DNA of 64,000 nt from Bacillota bacterium (GCA_023412005.1 JAEYOE010000027.1:1-64000); one strand, 5' to 3'; shown: positions 1 to 8,271, counted from the first letter of the stretch. Program-made: numbers and translations. The notes: generated by a model from the letters alone, not told the origin.

Positions 1-444
1 CACTCTTCGGGACAGGCTTGGAAGCCCATGGGGCATAACGTATTCCTCTGCCTGATCAGAGTATACCACAAAGCGCCAGTGATGAGCGCGACGGAGGTTT
101 CCGTTGGGAACATTATATACGAGGGGTGGAATGGGAGCTGTCGCCGCAAGGCGACTGAGGGAGGCTGATTTATTGAAAATATCTCTAATGCTGATGCTTT
201 AGCCTAAAGGGCACTCCATAAGTTGTCATCCCAAGCTTGTCGACTGCGAAGTGGACTAGGAACCCATGGCAAAGAGCATTAACCCATGGGATGCTTCGAC
301 TCCGTTTCACTCCGCTCAGCATGACAGATAGCAGCGATAGCGCGGACAACGTAGTTGTCATCCTGAGCTTGTCGACTGCGACGCGGACTAGGAACCCATG
401 GCAAACGCTTTTAGCACGCGCAACGCGGCGGAGGACTAGGCCAA
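1..444. other. Non-coding, repeat-rich left edge
   Basis: No convincing gene is seen here. The stretch holds a short palindromic unit at about 124-165 (a variant recurs near 44055-44088) and a tandem repeat at 222-410. Open frames across it are short and have no ribosome site. It lies downstream of the minus-strand glf gene, so it is an intergenic region cut by the window edge. Confidence 0.6.
222..410. repeat. 132-bp-period tandem repeat of the GTTGTCATCC family
   Basis: The unit starting GTTGTCATCC at 222 restarts at 354, and the first 55 or so bases of the second copy are nearly identical, including CTTGTCGACTGCGA and GGACTAGGAACCCATGGCA. The far arm at about 287-326 is an imperfect reverse complement of the near arm, so a full unit can fold into a long hairpin. 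Related units occur at 11721-12010, and a fragment with the same CTTGTCGACTGCG core lies near 4543. Confidence 0.7.
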
Positions 445-479
445 ATCAAAAACAGCCCACCTGCATGAGGCGAGCTGTT
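445..479 (-). terminator. glf: Intrinsic terminator of glf
   Basis: On the minus strand AACAGCTCGCCT pairs with AGGTGGGCTGTT (two G-U pairs) around a five-base loop, followed by a T run. It lies 14 bases past the glf stop codon. Confidence 0.75.
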
Positions 480-492
480 TGTCTCTATATAT

Positions 493-1593
493 TTATTCCC
501 CGAATTCTTTTTTCACGGCATCCAGTGCCGAAGCGATTGTCTTGTCCATGTCGTAATAGCGGTATTCCGCGAGCCGCCCGCCGAAAATAACATGGCCCTG
601 CTGTTTCGCCAGCGCCGCATACTTCTCCCTCAGCGCTTCGTTCTTCTCGTCGTTCACGGGATAATAAGGCTCATCGCCTTTGTTCCACTCCTGCGGGTAC
701 TCCCACGTGACATGCGTCACATCCCGGGCGCCGAACTCAAAATGCTTATGCTCAATCACGCGTGTAAACGGTGTCTCACCGTCGGTGTAGTTCATCACCG
801 CCACACCCTGATAGTTGTCCGTCTCAAAACGCTTGGTCTCAAACTTTAAGCCTCGGTAATTGAGACTGCCATAGCAGCTGTCGAAAAACGCGTCGAGCTG
901 GCCGGTGTAGACAATCTTGTCCGCCAGCGCTGAGAACCGCTCCCGGTCCGCATTGAAATCCACACCCAGCTCCACCTTCACGCCGTCCAGCAGCTTCTCG
1001 ATAATGGGCGTATAGCCGCCAACGGGAATACCCTGATATGGATCGCTGAAATAGTTGTTGTCGAACGTGTAGCGCACGGGCAGCCGCTTGATGATAAACG
1101 GCGGCAGGTCTTTACAACTGCGCCCCCATTGCTTCTCCGTATAGCCCTTAATCAGCTTTTCGAATATATCGCGCCCGACGAGCGAAATGGCCTGCTCCTC
1201 AAGGTTTTGCGGCTCACCCACTATTTCGCCGCGCTGCTGCCGGATTTTTTCCATGGCCTGCTGCGGCGTGATGATACCCCACATTTTGCTGAACGTGTTC
1301 ATGTTAAAAGGCATGTTGTAAAGCTCGCCGTGGTAATTCGCCACAGGCGAGTTGATGTAATGATTAAACTCGGCGAACTGCCGGATATAATCCCAAACTT
1401 GCTTTATGTTTGTATGAAAGATATGTGCGCCGTAAGTATGGATGTTAATGCCGTCGCGCCGCTCGGTATAGATATTGCCGCCGACATGGCCGCGCCGCTC
1501 AATCACAAGACAGGTCTTTCGCCTTTTCTTAGCTTCATGCGCAAACACCGCCCCAAAAAGACCGCTTCCCACAATCAGATAGTCGTACTTCAT
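493..1593 (-). CDS. glf: UDP-galactopyranose mutase
   Basis: This cytoplasmic flavoenzyme interconverts UDP-galactopyranose and UDP-galactofuranose, the donor for galactofuranose in surface glycans. The 366-residue protein has the N-terminal dinucleotide-binding GSGLFG (residues 9-14), the family motif YGAHIFHT near residue 55 and GYTEKQWG near 150, and normal family length. The ATG at 1593 is preferred over an upstream in-frame start because AGAGGG sits 7 bases before it. The gene is monocistronic here, with its own terminator. A role in spore or capsule glycan is inference; no galactofuranosyltransferase is adjacent. Confidence 0.93.
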   Translation of the reverse strand: MKYDYLIVGSGLFGAVFAHEAKKRRKTCLVIERRGHVGGNIYTERRDGINIHTYGAHIFHTNIKQVWDYIRQFAEFNHYINSPVANYHGELYNMPFNMNTFSKMWGIITPQQAMEKIRQQRGEIVGEPQNLEEQAISLVGRDIFEKLIKGYTEKQWGRSCKDLPPFIIKRLPVRYTFDNNYFSDPYQGIPVGGYTPIIEKLLDGVKVELGVDFNADRERFSALADKIVYTGQLDAFFDSCYGSLNYRGLKFETKRFETDNYQGVAVMNYTDGETPFTRVIEHKHFEFGARDVTHVTWEYPQEWNKGDEPYYPVNDEKNEALREKYAALAKQQGHVIFGGRLAEYRYYDMDKTIASALDAVKKEFGE

Positions 1594-1805
1594 TGATTGC
1601 CCTCTCATATTGCCGTTATTCGTTATAAAGTCATACGTAAATAATTATAACGCTCTGCTCATAAAATAGCAACGCACGCTGCCGATACAAGCATTACCGT
1701 TCTGAAAATATAATTGGCATTGGTGTTTATTTCCTCTGTAAACGTCTTATATATATGACCAATATTTTCCGATAGGGTCAATTAAAAAGATATCAGGAGA
1801 TTACC

Positions 1806-2246
1806 ATGAAAAAAATCATCCGTTTTCTCATCGTTTGCTTAGCTCCCATCGTCATTCTGATCACTTATTCCAATTTGTTTACATTGGCTCGCTTATACAG
1901 CGGCACATACTATGATATACTGCCGGTTTTAGTGACTGTGATTGCAGGCAATGCACTCATTGGCGTAACGGTGTTTTTTATATGCAAAAACACATTAAAG
2001 CAAACAAGCACGTCCGTGTTTCCTGCCGAATTTCTAGTCGGCATCCTGCTTGTCATATTTCCGATGCTAGGTTTATTCATCGGGATTTCTTTACCCATGT
2101 TTTTCTTTCCCGAAATGAGTATAGGGATGTCGTTGATGGGACTGTTCGTCGGCATATATACTTGTCTTTTTATCGCTGTTTTTCGCCGCCGCCGCAAAGC
2201 CCTCAAAGCGCAGAAAGCTGAACAGAATAATCAGCTGCAGCAGTAA
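1806..2246 (+). CDS. Small four-helix membrane protein, copy 1
   Basis: The protein has 146 residues with about four hydrophobic helices (residues 7-28, 38-60, 75-100 and 110-130) and a basic, lysine- and arginine-rich C-terminus. An AGGAG lies 7 bases upstream of the start. The next gene is a clear paralogue: both begin MKK(I/V)IRFL, share a (E/I)(Y/F)L(V/I)GILLV segment and a GLFVGIY/GFFIGIY segment near the end, and finish with a short basic tail. I do not recognise the family. A tandem duplication of a small integral membrane protein is all that the sequence supports. Confidence 0.7.
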   Translation: MKKIIRFLIVCLAPIVILITYSNLFTLARLYSGTYYDILPVLVTVIAGNALIGVTVFFICKNTLKQTSTSVFPAEFLVGILLVIFPMLGLFIGISLPMFFFPEMSIGMSLMGLFVGIYTCLFIAVFRRRRKALKAQKAEQNNQLQQ

Positions 2247-2270
2247 TCGTTAGATTCCAAGGAGAGTGCT

Positions 2271-2705
2271 ATGAAGAAAGTGATTCGTTTTCTCGTTTTC
2301 AGTCTGACCCCTCTTGTTGTTCTTATCGTCTATGCTTTTATAAAGCGTTCAGTATCAGCCATAGATTTGTTCGAATACGATAGTTTTGCTTTTTTATTAT
2401 TCCTTCCATATATCGTATACGCCCTTTTTGGTTTAATTGTATTGCTGATCTGCAAGAAGGCTTTGGAATTAACAGTTTCGACACGAATACCGTTTGAGTA
2501 TCTCATTGGTATATTACTCGTGGTTGTTTCAAACCTCTACTTTTTCGTTCCTGAAATTCATTTGCCCGGCATATTTTCCGTGGTGTTCGGCTCCGGCAAG
2601 CCCTTATCCGGTTTTTTCATCGGCATCTATGTCAGCCTGTTTGTGATTCTTATGCACCGCCGCGCCAAAACACTGAAGGCAAAAAAAACTGAGCCGCAAG
2701 CGTAA
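2271..2705 (+). CDS. Small four-helix membrane protein, copy 2
   Basis: This 144-residue paralogue of the preceding gene starts 24 bases after its stop codon behind a GGAGAG ribosome site, so the two are probably co-transcribed. It has the same layout of about four hydrophobic segments and a short lysine-rich tail. The copies are well diverged, so the duplication is old. Function is unknown. The next gene downstream has its own promoter and riboswitch. Confidence 0.7.
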   Translation: MKKVIRFLVFSLTPLVVLIVYAFIKRSVSAIDLFEYDSFAFLLFLPYIVYALFGLIVLLICKKALELTVSTRIPFEYLIGILLVVVSNLYFFVPEIHLPGIFSVVFGSGKPLSGFFIGIYVSLFVILMHRRAKTLKAKKTEPQA

Positions 2706-2715
2706 ATCGTTCATC

Positions 2716-2744
2716 TTGACAAGCCCCATCGCATAATATAGAAT
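2716..2744 (+). promoter_or_regulatory. SigA-type promoter of the NiCo leader
   Basis: TTGACA (2716-2721), a 17-base spacer and TAGAAT (2739-2744) form a near-consensus vegetative promoter. Initiation near 2751 gives a leader of about 245 bases before the efflux gene. Confidence 0.75.
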
Positions 2745-2795
2745 AACTGGTATCTCTTTGCACTGCAGACATTCAACAAAAACGAATGGGCGTTC

Positions 2796-2924
2796 AACAG
2801 TACAAACTGAGCAGGCGATGAACCGTCTATACGGTTCGTGGGGCCGGGCCGCAAATTGCGGCAGCAGATCACGTTTATCGGCGTATCTGTGGGACAGTGT
2901 ATGTTATCCACGGGTGCGCTTTTT
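2796..2924 (+). ncRNA. NiCo (czcD-type) riboswitch with terminator
   Basis: The leader carries the G-rich junction strands of the cobalt/nickel-sensing NiCo family: GAGCAGGCGATG, GGGGCCGGGC, GCGGCAGCAGATC and GTGGGACAG. These are separated by hairpins ACCGT/ACGGT, GCCGC/GCGGC and AGATCACG/CGTATCT. GCGTATCTGTGG (2881-2892) can instead pair completely, with G-U pairs, with CCACGGGTGCGC (2908-2919) before TTTTT, making a terminator that consumes the last junction strand. Metal binding should therefore disrupt the terminator and turn on the cation pump. Family assignment is from memory of the consensus; the mutually exclusive pairing is seen directly. Confidence 0.82.
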
Positions 2925-2995
2925 GTTTCCCGTCTTTAACATACAAAGTTGATAAAAGTGCCATAGAGCTATCTTGCTTTTGGGAGGTAACTTTT

Positions 2996-3913
2996 ATGGA
3001 ACGTCAGAAAAAAACCGGAACGGCGCTCGGCATGCATGTATCCATCGTCACAATCATCGGGAACGTGATACTCAGCGCTTTCAAGCTCTTCGCAGGTATT
3101 GTCGCGAATTCCGGCGCGATGATTTCGGACGCGGTGGAATCCACCGCCGATGTGGTGAGCACCATGATCGTGATGGCGGGTATGAAGCTTTCCGGCAAGG
3201 CAAGCGATAAAAAGCACCCCTACGGCCACGAACGCATCGAATGCGTCGCTGCCATTTTGCTGTCCATCATGCTGGCCGCTGTGGGCATCGGCATTGGCTA
3301 CAGCGGTGTGATGAAAATTATTGAAGGCATCAATGGCGACCTGCAAATGCCGGGCGCACTCGCGCTGATTGCGGCCATCGTCACCATCGTCACCAAAGAA
3401 GCCATGTATTGGTACACGCGCGCGGCCGCGAAAAAAATCAATTCGGGCGCGCTGATGGCGAACGCCTGGCATCACCGGTCAGACGCGCTGTCGTCAATCG
3501 GCAGCTTTGCGGGCATACTCGGCGCGCGGCTCGGTCTGCCGATACTCGACCCCATCGCCAGCGTTGTGATTTGCCTGTTTATCATAAGAACCGCATTTGT
3601 TATTTTTAAGGATGCGGTGCGCAAAATGACGGACGAAGCGTGCGACGACGACGTTGTCAACGAAATACGGCGGGTCAGCCTGTCTCAAAGCGGTGTGCTG
3701 GGTATCGACCAGCTCCAAACGCGGCTGTTCGGCAACCGCATCTATGTGGATATCGAGATCAGCGCAGATGGTACGGTTTCACTAAAACAGTCGCACAAGA
3801 TTGCACAGAGTGTTCACGACGCGATCGAGACGGCTTTTCCGGAGGTGAAGCATTGCATGGTGCATGTCAACCCTTGTGACGACGCAGACACGCCTTTACC
3901 TGATTCCGACTAG
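2996..3913 (+). CDS. Cation diffusion facilitator family metal exporter
   Basis: This proton-coupled divalent metal exporter of the cytoplasmic membrane has 305 residues. It shows six helices, the metal-site pattern SDAVESTAD in helix 2 and HHRSD in helix 5, and a C-terminal cytoplasmic dimerisation domain (about residues 215-300) ending with paired Cys/His positions. The ATG at 2996 follows GGGAGG; an upstream in-frame start at 2897 would lie inside the riboswitch terminator. The NiCo leader implies that cobalt and/or nickel are the physiological substrates, though the family also moves zinc, iron and manganese. Confidence 0.92.
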   Translation: MERQKKTGTALGMHVSIVTIIGNVILSAFKLFAGIVANSGAMISDAVESTADVVSTMIVMAGMKLSGKASDKKHPYGHERIECVAAILLSIMLAAVGIGIGYSGVMKIIEGINGDLQMPGALALIAAIVTIVTKEAMYWYTRAAAKKINSGALMANAWHHRSDALSSIGSFAGILGARLGLPILDPIASVVICLFIIRTAFVIFKDAVRKMTDEACDDDVVNEIRRVSLSQSGVLGIDQLQTRLFGNRIYVDIEISADGTVSLKQSHKIAQSVHDAIETAFPEVKHCMVHVNPCDDADTPLPDSD

Positions 3914-3945
3914 AACAAAAAACCTTTTCTCAATATGATAATGAT

Positions 3946-3997
3946 GTGCACCCTTAAGCTTGACAGTATGATATACTGAACATGTTTTAGGGTGCAC
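3946..3997. repeat. Imperfect inverted repeat GTGCACCCTTA
   Basis: Arms at 3946-3956 and 3987-3997 are reverse complements with one mismatch around a 30-base loop. It lies 32 bases beyond the efflux gene and could be a weak terminator or a protein-binding palindrome. There is no strong T run. Confidence 0.4.
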
Positions 3998-4085
3998 TTT
4001 CCGTTTGCAGAGTAACCTTATACGCCCACAATCATGATTTAAATGGCTGCAAATCGGCTTGAGCAAAAACTTCCAGGAGGTAAAA

Positions 4086-4505
4086 ATGAAAAAGATTTTA
4101 TGTCTGATTATGTTATTATCTTTTATATGTGTCGGATTACTTTCAGCGTGTACGCCGATACATGTTCCAATAAAAGAGGATGATGTTCAAGATGTTATTA
4201 TTTATGATTCAAAATTTGACAGTTCATCATATAAACACATGACACAAGAGGAGATATCCGATCTGGTAAGCTGGTTTAACGATTGCACCGATATCCGCCT
4301 CAACAGCGAATTTGCAGGCGAGGTAACTATCGTCGGGATCGTCATCACAACGTCTGACAGCGAAATAACCATTCTGGATTCAGGAGAAAACTTCGAGATA
4401 CAAGTTTACACTTCAAAAAAGAATCAAGCGGTATCTTATTGGGCAAAACAGAAAAACATAGAGGCATTGCTCGAAACCATAAACACGCCGATAGAAGAAT
4501 CGTAA
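4086..4505 (+). CDS. Small predicted lipoprotein
   Basis: The protein has 139 residues. A basic MKK start and hydrophobic stretch are followed by a lipobox LLSAC (Cys near residue 20), so it should be lipid-anchored on the outer face of the membrane. The start at 4086 follows CCAGGAGG; an earlier in-frame ATG lacks a ribosome site. The mature part is acidic, with no motif I recognise. It stands alone between two transcription units. It could be a small substrate-binding or stress lipoprotein. Confidence 0.7.
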   Translation: MKKILCLIMLLSFICVGLLSACTPIHVPIKEDDVQDVIIYDSKFDSSSYKHMTQEEISDLVSWFNDCTDIRLNSEFAGEVTIVGIVITTSDSEITILDSGENFEIQVYTSKKNQAVSYWAKQKNIEALLETINTPIEES

Positions 4506-4594
4506 ATTATCAAATTGCCAACATACCACATTCGCTCATTCATGTCTTGTCGACTGCGCCATGTTTGGAAACCCGTAAATATTGTCTGTCTTGG

Positions 4595-5059
4595 CTATTT
4601 AACGGCAAATGCGCCATAGGCCGTCAGGTTGGTGCCGTCTTCCGAGGTAAACACTTTGACAATTCTGTAATTGCCGGATGCCAGCGTGCCGTAGTAATTC
4701 TCAATCCAGTCCGTCTCCTCTCTCGATTGTCCGGGATTGAGAATGTACGCGGCTGTATCCCAAAAAACCTCAGAAACCGGCTCAACCGCTTCCCAATGGC
4801 CATCTTTTTCGGTTTCTATCGTAAACATCGCGCCATAAATGTATTCCTTGTCCGACGTATTATTGATCGTCAGCGCAATGGATTCGGCATCACCCGCTAT
4901 GGTATGTTCCTTTACTGTCATCTGTATATCGCCATTGTCCTGCGTTGTTGTTGCAGCCTGCCCAGTGGCTGCGGGCACTGAATCAACCGGCTTTGGTGCT
5001 TTGCAGGCAGCCGCCGCCATGATCAGCAGGGCCAGCATCAATGCAAACACTTTCTTCAT
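4595..5059 (-). CDS. Lipoprotein with Ig-like domain, paralogue A
   Basis: The protein has 154 residues with an N-terminal lipobox AAAAC and a short low-complexity linker. A beta-rich domain (about residues 45-154) follows, with YIYGAMFTIETEKDGHWE and the end DGTNLTAYGAFAVK. The pattern resembles the bacterial Ig-like domains seen in many Firmicutes lipoproteins; the exact family is not certain. The start at 5059 follows GAGGTG. Its upstream neighbour encodes a close paralogue with the same order of segments. Role is unknown; extracellular and membrane-anchored is a safe inference. Confidence 0.75.
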   Translation of the reverse strand: MKKVFALMLALLIMAAAACKAPKPVDSVPAATGQAATTTQDNGDIQMTVKEHTIAGDAESIALTINNTSDKEYIYGAMFTIETEKDGHWEAVEPVSEVFWDTAAYILNPGQSREETDWIENYYGTLASGNYRIVKVFTSEDGTNLTAYGAFAVK

Positions 5060-5159
5060 CTTCTTCACCTCGTATAAAATATCGGTGCTGATACACCCAA
5101 AAGCCGTAACGATGATTTTAGTCAATCTTCCTCTTGTCGCCGAGTTCCTTTGCTGATAT

Positions 5160-5200
5160 AACAAACCCCGCTCAGCATATATCTCCCGGCGGGGTTTGTT
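5160..5200 (-). terminator. Perfect 12-bp inverted repeat terminator
   Basis: AACAAACCCCGC (5160-5171) and GCGGGGTTTGTT (5189-5200) are exact reverse complements. The hairpin separates the two lipoprotein genes, so they are probably transcribed independently. Confidence 0.75.
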
Positions 5201-5211
5201 GTCTGCCTCTC

Positions 5212-5709
5212 TTATTTAACTGTAAATGTTCCGTATGCCGTCAGGTTATTGCCGTCCATTGAGGTGAAGGATTTCACAATACGGTAATTACCGGATGCCA
5301 GCGTGCCGTAATGCTCTTTTATCGTGACGGAATTCTCATTTGTTTCTCCCGGCTTAATCATGTATGCGATCTCAATCCACATCAGATCGGCAACGGGCTT
5401 AACCTCTTCCCAAGTGCCGTTTTTCTCGGCTTCTATTGTGAGCATCGCGCCGTATGAATACTCGATCTCAGACGCATTCTTGATGGTGAGCGAAACGGAT
5501 TCAACATCACCGGCCACATTCTGCTCCTTCACCGACATCTGAATATCTTCGCTGTTCTGAGCCGGCTTGTCCGGCTGCTGCGTCTCACCCGCTGGTGTTT
5601 CGAGTGTCTGCCCAGTTTTTACCGGCGAACCGGAGGTTTGCGCCGCCCCGCACGCCGCCGTTGTCAGCATCATTATTAAAGCGAGTGCTACGTATAATAT
5701 TTTTTTCAT
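5212..5709 (-). CDS. Lipoprotein with Ig-like domain, paralogue B
   Basis: The protein has 165 residues. Signal peptide and lipobox TTAAC are followed by a Gly/Thr/Gln/Pro-rich linker, then the same Ig-like domain as the neighbouring gene: SYGAMLTIEAEKNGTWEEV in the middle and DGNNLTAYGTFTVK at the end. The start at 5709 follows GGGAGG; the upstream extension of the frame overlaps the reductase gene and has no ribosome site. The two genes are a tandem duplication with diverged linkers and strongly conserved C-terminal strands. Ligand unknown. Confidence 0.77.
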   Translation of the reverse strand: MKKILYVALALIMMLTTAACGAAQTSGSPVKTGQTLETPAGETQQPDKPAQNSEDIQMSVKEQNVAGDVESVSLTIKNASEIEYSYGAMLTIEAEKNGTWEEVKPVADLMWIEIAYMIKPGETNENSVTIKEHYGTLASGNYRIVKSFTSMDGNNLTAYGTFTVK

Positions 5710-5770
5710 TTCTCCCGCCTCCCTCTGTCTTTTAGACGATATAAACGGCGATTTGTTCCCATCCTGTTTT

Positions 5771-6247
5771 TTACAAAAACCGCTCAAAGCGCTCCGCACC
5801 CGCTTTGCAGATGGGGCACACACGCGGCGGATTGGTATTTGCACACAGATACCCGCATACGCTACAGCGGTACACGGGGTATTTCAAAGACGTTGGTTTT
5901 AAGGCTTCGTCAGCTGCGGCTTTTTTCCGTCTTTCTTCCAATGGCAAACGGCGTTCCGGCACCTGCTTTGGCTTCATTTTATCGGTTACATAAAGCGCGC
6001 AAAAGCACGCACCGTATTCGGCGAGATCATCGTCGCGATACACGCACGGGCAGACGATATCGATGTTGTCTTCCTTCTCACCCTGATAAAGACGGCAAGG
6101 GCAGCTCTCAATGCCGTATCGATCCTGATTGGCGAGCAGCCCCACCGTTAAGTCGGCCACAAATTCATCATCGGGATTCAGTGTGTAACCGCCTGCCGCC
6201 GCATCCTTCTTCAGCTTCTCCAGCCGTTTTTGCACACGTTCGTCCAT
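5771..6247 (-). CDS. Ferredoxin-thioredoxin reductase catalytic domain fused to rubredoxin
   Basis: Residues 1-90 form the FTR catalytic subunit: six cysteines at 49, 51, 66, 68, 81 and 83 in the CPC...CPC...CFC arrangement that holds the [4Fe-4S] cluster and redox disulfide. A charged linker leads to residues 125-158, a rubredoxin-like iron site with CSVCGY (128-131) and CPIC (144-147). FTR reduces a thioredoxin-like partner with ferredoxin electrons. The fused rubredoxin could deliver or accept electrons intramolecularly, which is inference. The glutaredoxin gene ends 2 bases upstream, so the two are translated together. Confidence 0.9.
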   Translation of the reverse strand: MDERVQKRLEKLKKDAAAGGYTLNPDDEFVADLTVGLLANQDRYGIESCPCRLYQGEKEDNIDIVCPCVYRDDDLAEYGACFCALYVTDKMKPKQVPERRLPLEERRKKAAADEALKPTSLKYPVYRCSVCGYLCANTNPPRVCPICKAGAERFERFL

Positions 6248-6249
6248 GG

Positions 6250-6540
6250 TTATTCCCCTATCAGTCCGTTTAGCGCATCTTCATCGTACCCGATAATGCA
6301 CTCACTGTCGTTAATCACAACGGTGGGAAAAGAACCGGCCCGGTTAAACTTCATCTGCTGCTGCCGCACGGCATCCGTTTCATGGCCTTCCAGCCTGTCA
6401 ACGTCGATATACTCATATCGAATACCCCGTTTGCTGAAAAAATCCTTTGTTTTTTTGCACCAGCCGCATGTGCTCAGAGCGTATATTTTGATATTGCCGA
6501 TGTCACGTCCATCCACCTGTATAAAATCTGCCATTCGCAT
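6250..6540 (-). CDS. Glutaredoxin-like protein, partner of FTR
   Basis: This 96-residue thioredoxin-fold protein has an active site CGWC at 25-28 and the cis-proline segment SFPT near 70-73. The start at 6540 follows AAAGGA; the longer in-frame extension lacks a ribosome site and overlaps the upstream gene. With the FTR-rubredoxin gene immediately downstream, it is probably the protein reduced by that enzyme, which would make a ferredoxin- or rubredoxin-driven disulfide reductase pathway without NADPH. It resembles NrdH/glutaredoxin-family proteins of anaerobes. Confidence 0.87.
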   Translation of the reverse strand: MRMADFIQVDGRDIGNIKIYALSTCGWCKKTKDFFSKRGIRYEYIDVDRLEGHETDAVRQQQMKFNRAGSFPTVVINDSECIIGYDEDALNGLIGE

Positions 6541-6628
6541 GTTGTTCCTTTCGATTAATACATTTATATTACATGAAACATACCCGAGCCGCAAGATACC
6601 GACAAAAACCGTTGATCGCAATAATCTT

Positions 6629-7357
6629 TTAAGAGAATTGGACGGATTCAGCCGATACAATAAAATCGATCAGATCCAAATCCTCGTTCTGAAGTAATGC
6701 ATGAATTTCATATACCCCCTCTCGACGGTATATTTCTTCATACAGCCACCACGTATTAACAATCGGACGGTCTATCTTTTGTATTTGAAAGTCGTTAAAT
6801 ACCAGTCTGTCGATATCCGTTAATTCACCACTGTTATCAAAGTGCAGGGTCAGAGATTTATCGTTTTGATCAATATCTATTATTACGCAGTCATGGAAAC
6901 ATAGATTACTCACAACCTCTTCATCCAGTGTCGCAGACATTTCTTCAAGGTAGTGCCTATAATCTTCGCAGACTTTTTCCATCAAAGCTCGGCATTTATC
7001 ACAGTATTCTTTCGTTAGCCTAATAACATCATGCGAAGCTTTATCAAGAGCAAAAACTCGAATATCTGCTATCTGAGAAAGTATCGTTTCAGGAAGCATC
7101 TTCTGAACATAATCAATTTTGGACAAATAAAAGTCATGGAACGTTTCAAAGGGCTTAACGGACTCTGTGTTTGTTTCAAATTTCTTTAGCTCTTTAAGTG
7201 ACTTTTTATTATTCTTTATCCACTCTTTTGCCTTCTTGCTATATAGTTTGTTAAAATACTGTTCAGATAAAAGCTCAGCTTCTTTTGCTTCTTCAAGCAT
7301 ACAATACAGCGAGGTTTTACCGCACAATTGATACCATTCTTTTGTAAAATACCTCAT
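6629..7357 (-). CDS. DUF4085-like protein
   Basis: The protein has 242 residues, soluble and highly charged, beginning MRYFTKEWYQLC, the opening I associate with DUF4085 proteins of Firmicutes. The middle is predicted helical and rich in Glu and Lys; the C-terminal third contains a segment on a DNSGELTDIDRLVF pattern. No catalytic motif is evident. AAGGGG lies 7 bases before the start. It is separated from the glutaredoxin by about 90 bases. Function is unknown, and the family name is from memory of the N-terminal signature. Confidence 0.65.
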   Translation of the reverse strand: MRYFTKEWYQLCGKTSLYCMLEEAKEAELLSEQYFNKLYSKKAKEWIKNNKKSLKELKKFETNTESVKPFETFHDFYLSKIDYVQKMLPETILSQIADIRVFALDKASHDVIRLTKEYCDKCRALMEKVCEDYRHYLEEMSATLDEEVVSNLCFHDCVIIDIDQNDKSLTLHFDNSGELTDIDRLVFNDFQIQKIDRPIVNTWWLYEEIYRREGVYEIHALLQNEDLDLIDFIVSAESVQFS

Positions 7358-7370
7358 CTACTACCCCTTT

Positions 7371-8045
7371 TTATCCGATCCCGTATTTCCTCGGGCATAC
7401 CGTGCGGCAGATGTTACAATCCACGGTGCCAAAGCCGCGAGCCGTGGTTCCGTAGGTATTCGTCCTGCATTTTTTCTGATTCGCGCGCGTGCCGTCGAGC
7501 GCACCTGCCGGGCAGCTGTCGATGCAAAGGTGGCATTCCGTCTTGCAAATGCACGGCGCAAGCGGGTCGGATGCGAGCGCCAGATCCGTCAGCACCGCGC
7601 CGATAATCAGCATGTTTCCATAATCGCGATTCAGCAGCAGCGTGTTCTTGCCAAGCGTCCCCAGCCCGGCGCACACAGCCGCATGCTTCATCGACATGAG
7701 TCCCCGCCCCTCCAAGTTGTCCGCGTCCCAATACTCATACGGTGTATCACAGGGCAGCGGCACCGCCGCGCCTTCGAATCGGCTTTCTATTGTTTTTGCG
7801 GCTGCAAACGCAATGCGATCGATCTCGCGGCACACATCATCATTGAAATGGCCGTAAATAAATCGCGGCGCCACCATCGACAGCCCTTTCGGGAGCGCGA
7901 TGCCAAACACAATCACCGTACGGCACCCACCAAACAAGTCCGCCGGATGAAAGCCTTTCGGCGCATCCGCAAATCTATCAATTGCGGCAAAGCCGCAAAC
8001 ATCCGCGCCCAGACCAATCACGGTTTTTCTTAGCTCTTCTTTCAC
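7371..8045 (-). CDS. QueG-like double [4Fe-4S] cluster protein
   Basis: From the GTG at 8045 the protein has 224 residues. The C-terminal part has two ferredoxin-type cysteine groups: CICKTECHLCIDSCP followed by CRTN...CNICRTVCP. The overall pattern (ADVCGFAAIDRF near the start, GLGTLGKNTLL in the middle) is that of proteins related to epoxyqueuosine reductase QueG, but it is shorter and lacks the corrinoid-binding extent, so true QueG activity is doubtful. The GTG start is chosen because a strong promoter (8077-8105) lies inside the longer frame and GAGGG precedes the GTG. Confidence 0.8.
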   Translation of the reverse strand: MKEELRKTVIGLGADVCGFAAIDRFADAPKGFHPADLFGGCRTVIVFGIALPKGLSMVAPRFIYGHFNDDVCREIDRIAFAAAKTIESRFEGAAVPLPCDTPYEYWDADNLEGRGLMSMKHAAVCAGLGTLGKNTLLLNRDYGNMLIIGAVLTDLALASDPLAPCICKTECHLCIDSCPAGALDGTRANQKKCRTNTYGTTARGFGTVDCNICRTVCPRKYGIG

Positions 8046-8076
8046 CGTATCCCTCACAGTTACGCCATTAATTACT

Positions 8077-8105
8077 ATTATAACAGGCTCCGGCGCTGTG
8101 TTCAA
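8077..8105 (-). promoter_or_regulatory. SigA-type promoter of the QueG-like gene
   Basis: On the minus strand TTGAAC (8105-8100), a 17-base spacer and TATAAT (8082-8077) are seen. Initiation near 8070 leaves a leader of about 25 bases before the GTG start at 8045. Confidence 0.75.
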
Positions 8106-8271
8106 ACGCTCTTTACCAGCCTTACGCTCAACCAATGGGGGCTTGATAATACTCTGACGGTTTTTGTTCATACACCCCTGCATTATGTACAGAGCACTAA
8201 TCAGGTGCTGACCATTTGAAGGCCATAAGGTTTCATTTCCCTCCTTTGGAATAACGGCTCACGTCTATGTG

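Noticed and set aside
3960..3992. TTGACA-based promoter inside the inverted repeat at 3946-3997
   Set aside because: No acceptable -10 at 16-18 bases; TATACT is only 6 bases from TTGACA.
8046..8183. N-terminal 46 codons of the QueG-like frame
   Set aside because: A strong promoter and the ribosome site for the GTG start lie within this part, so it is untranslated leader.
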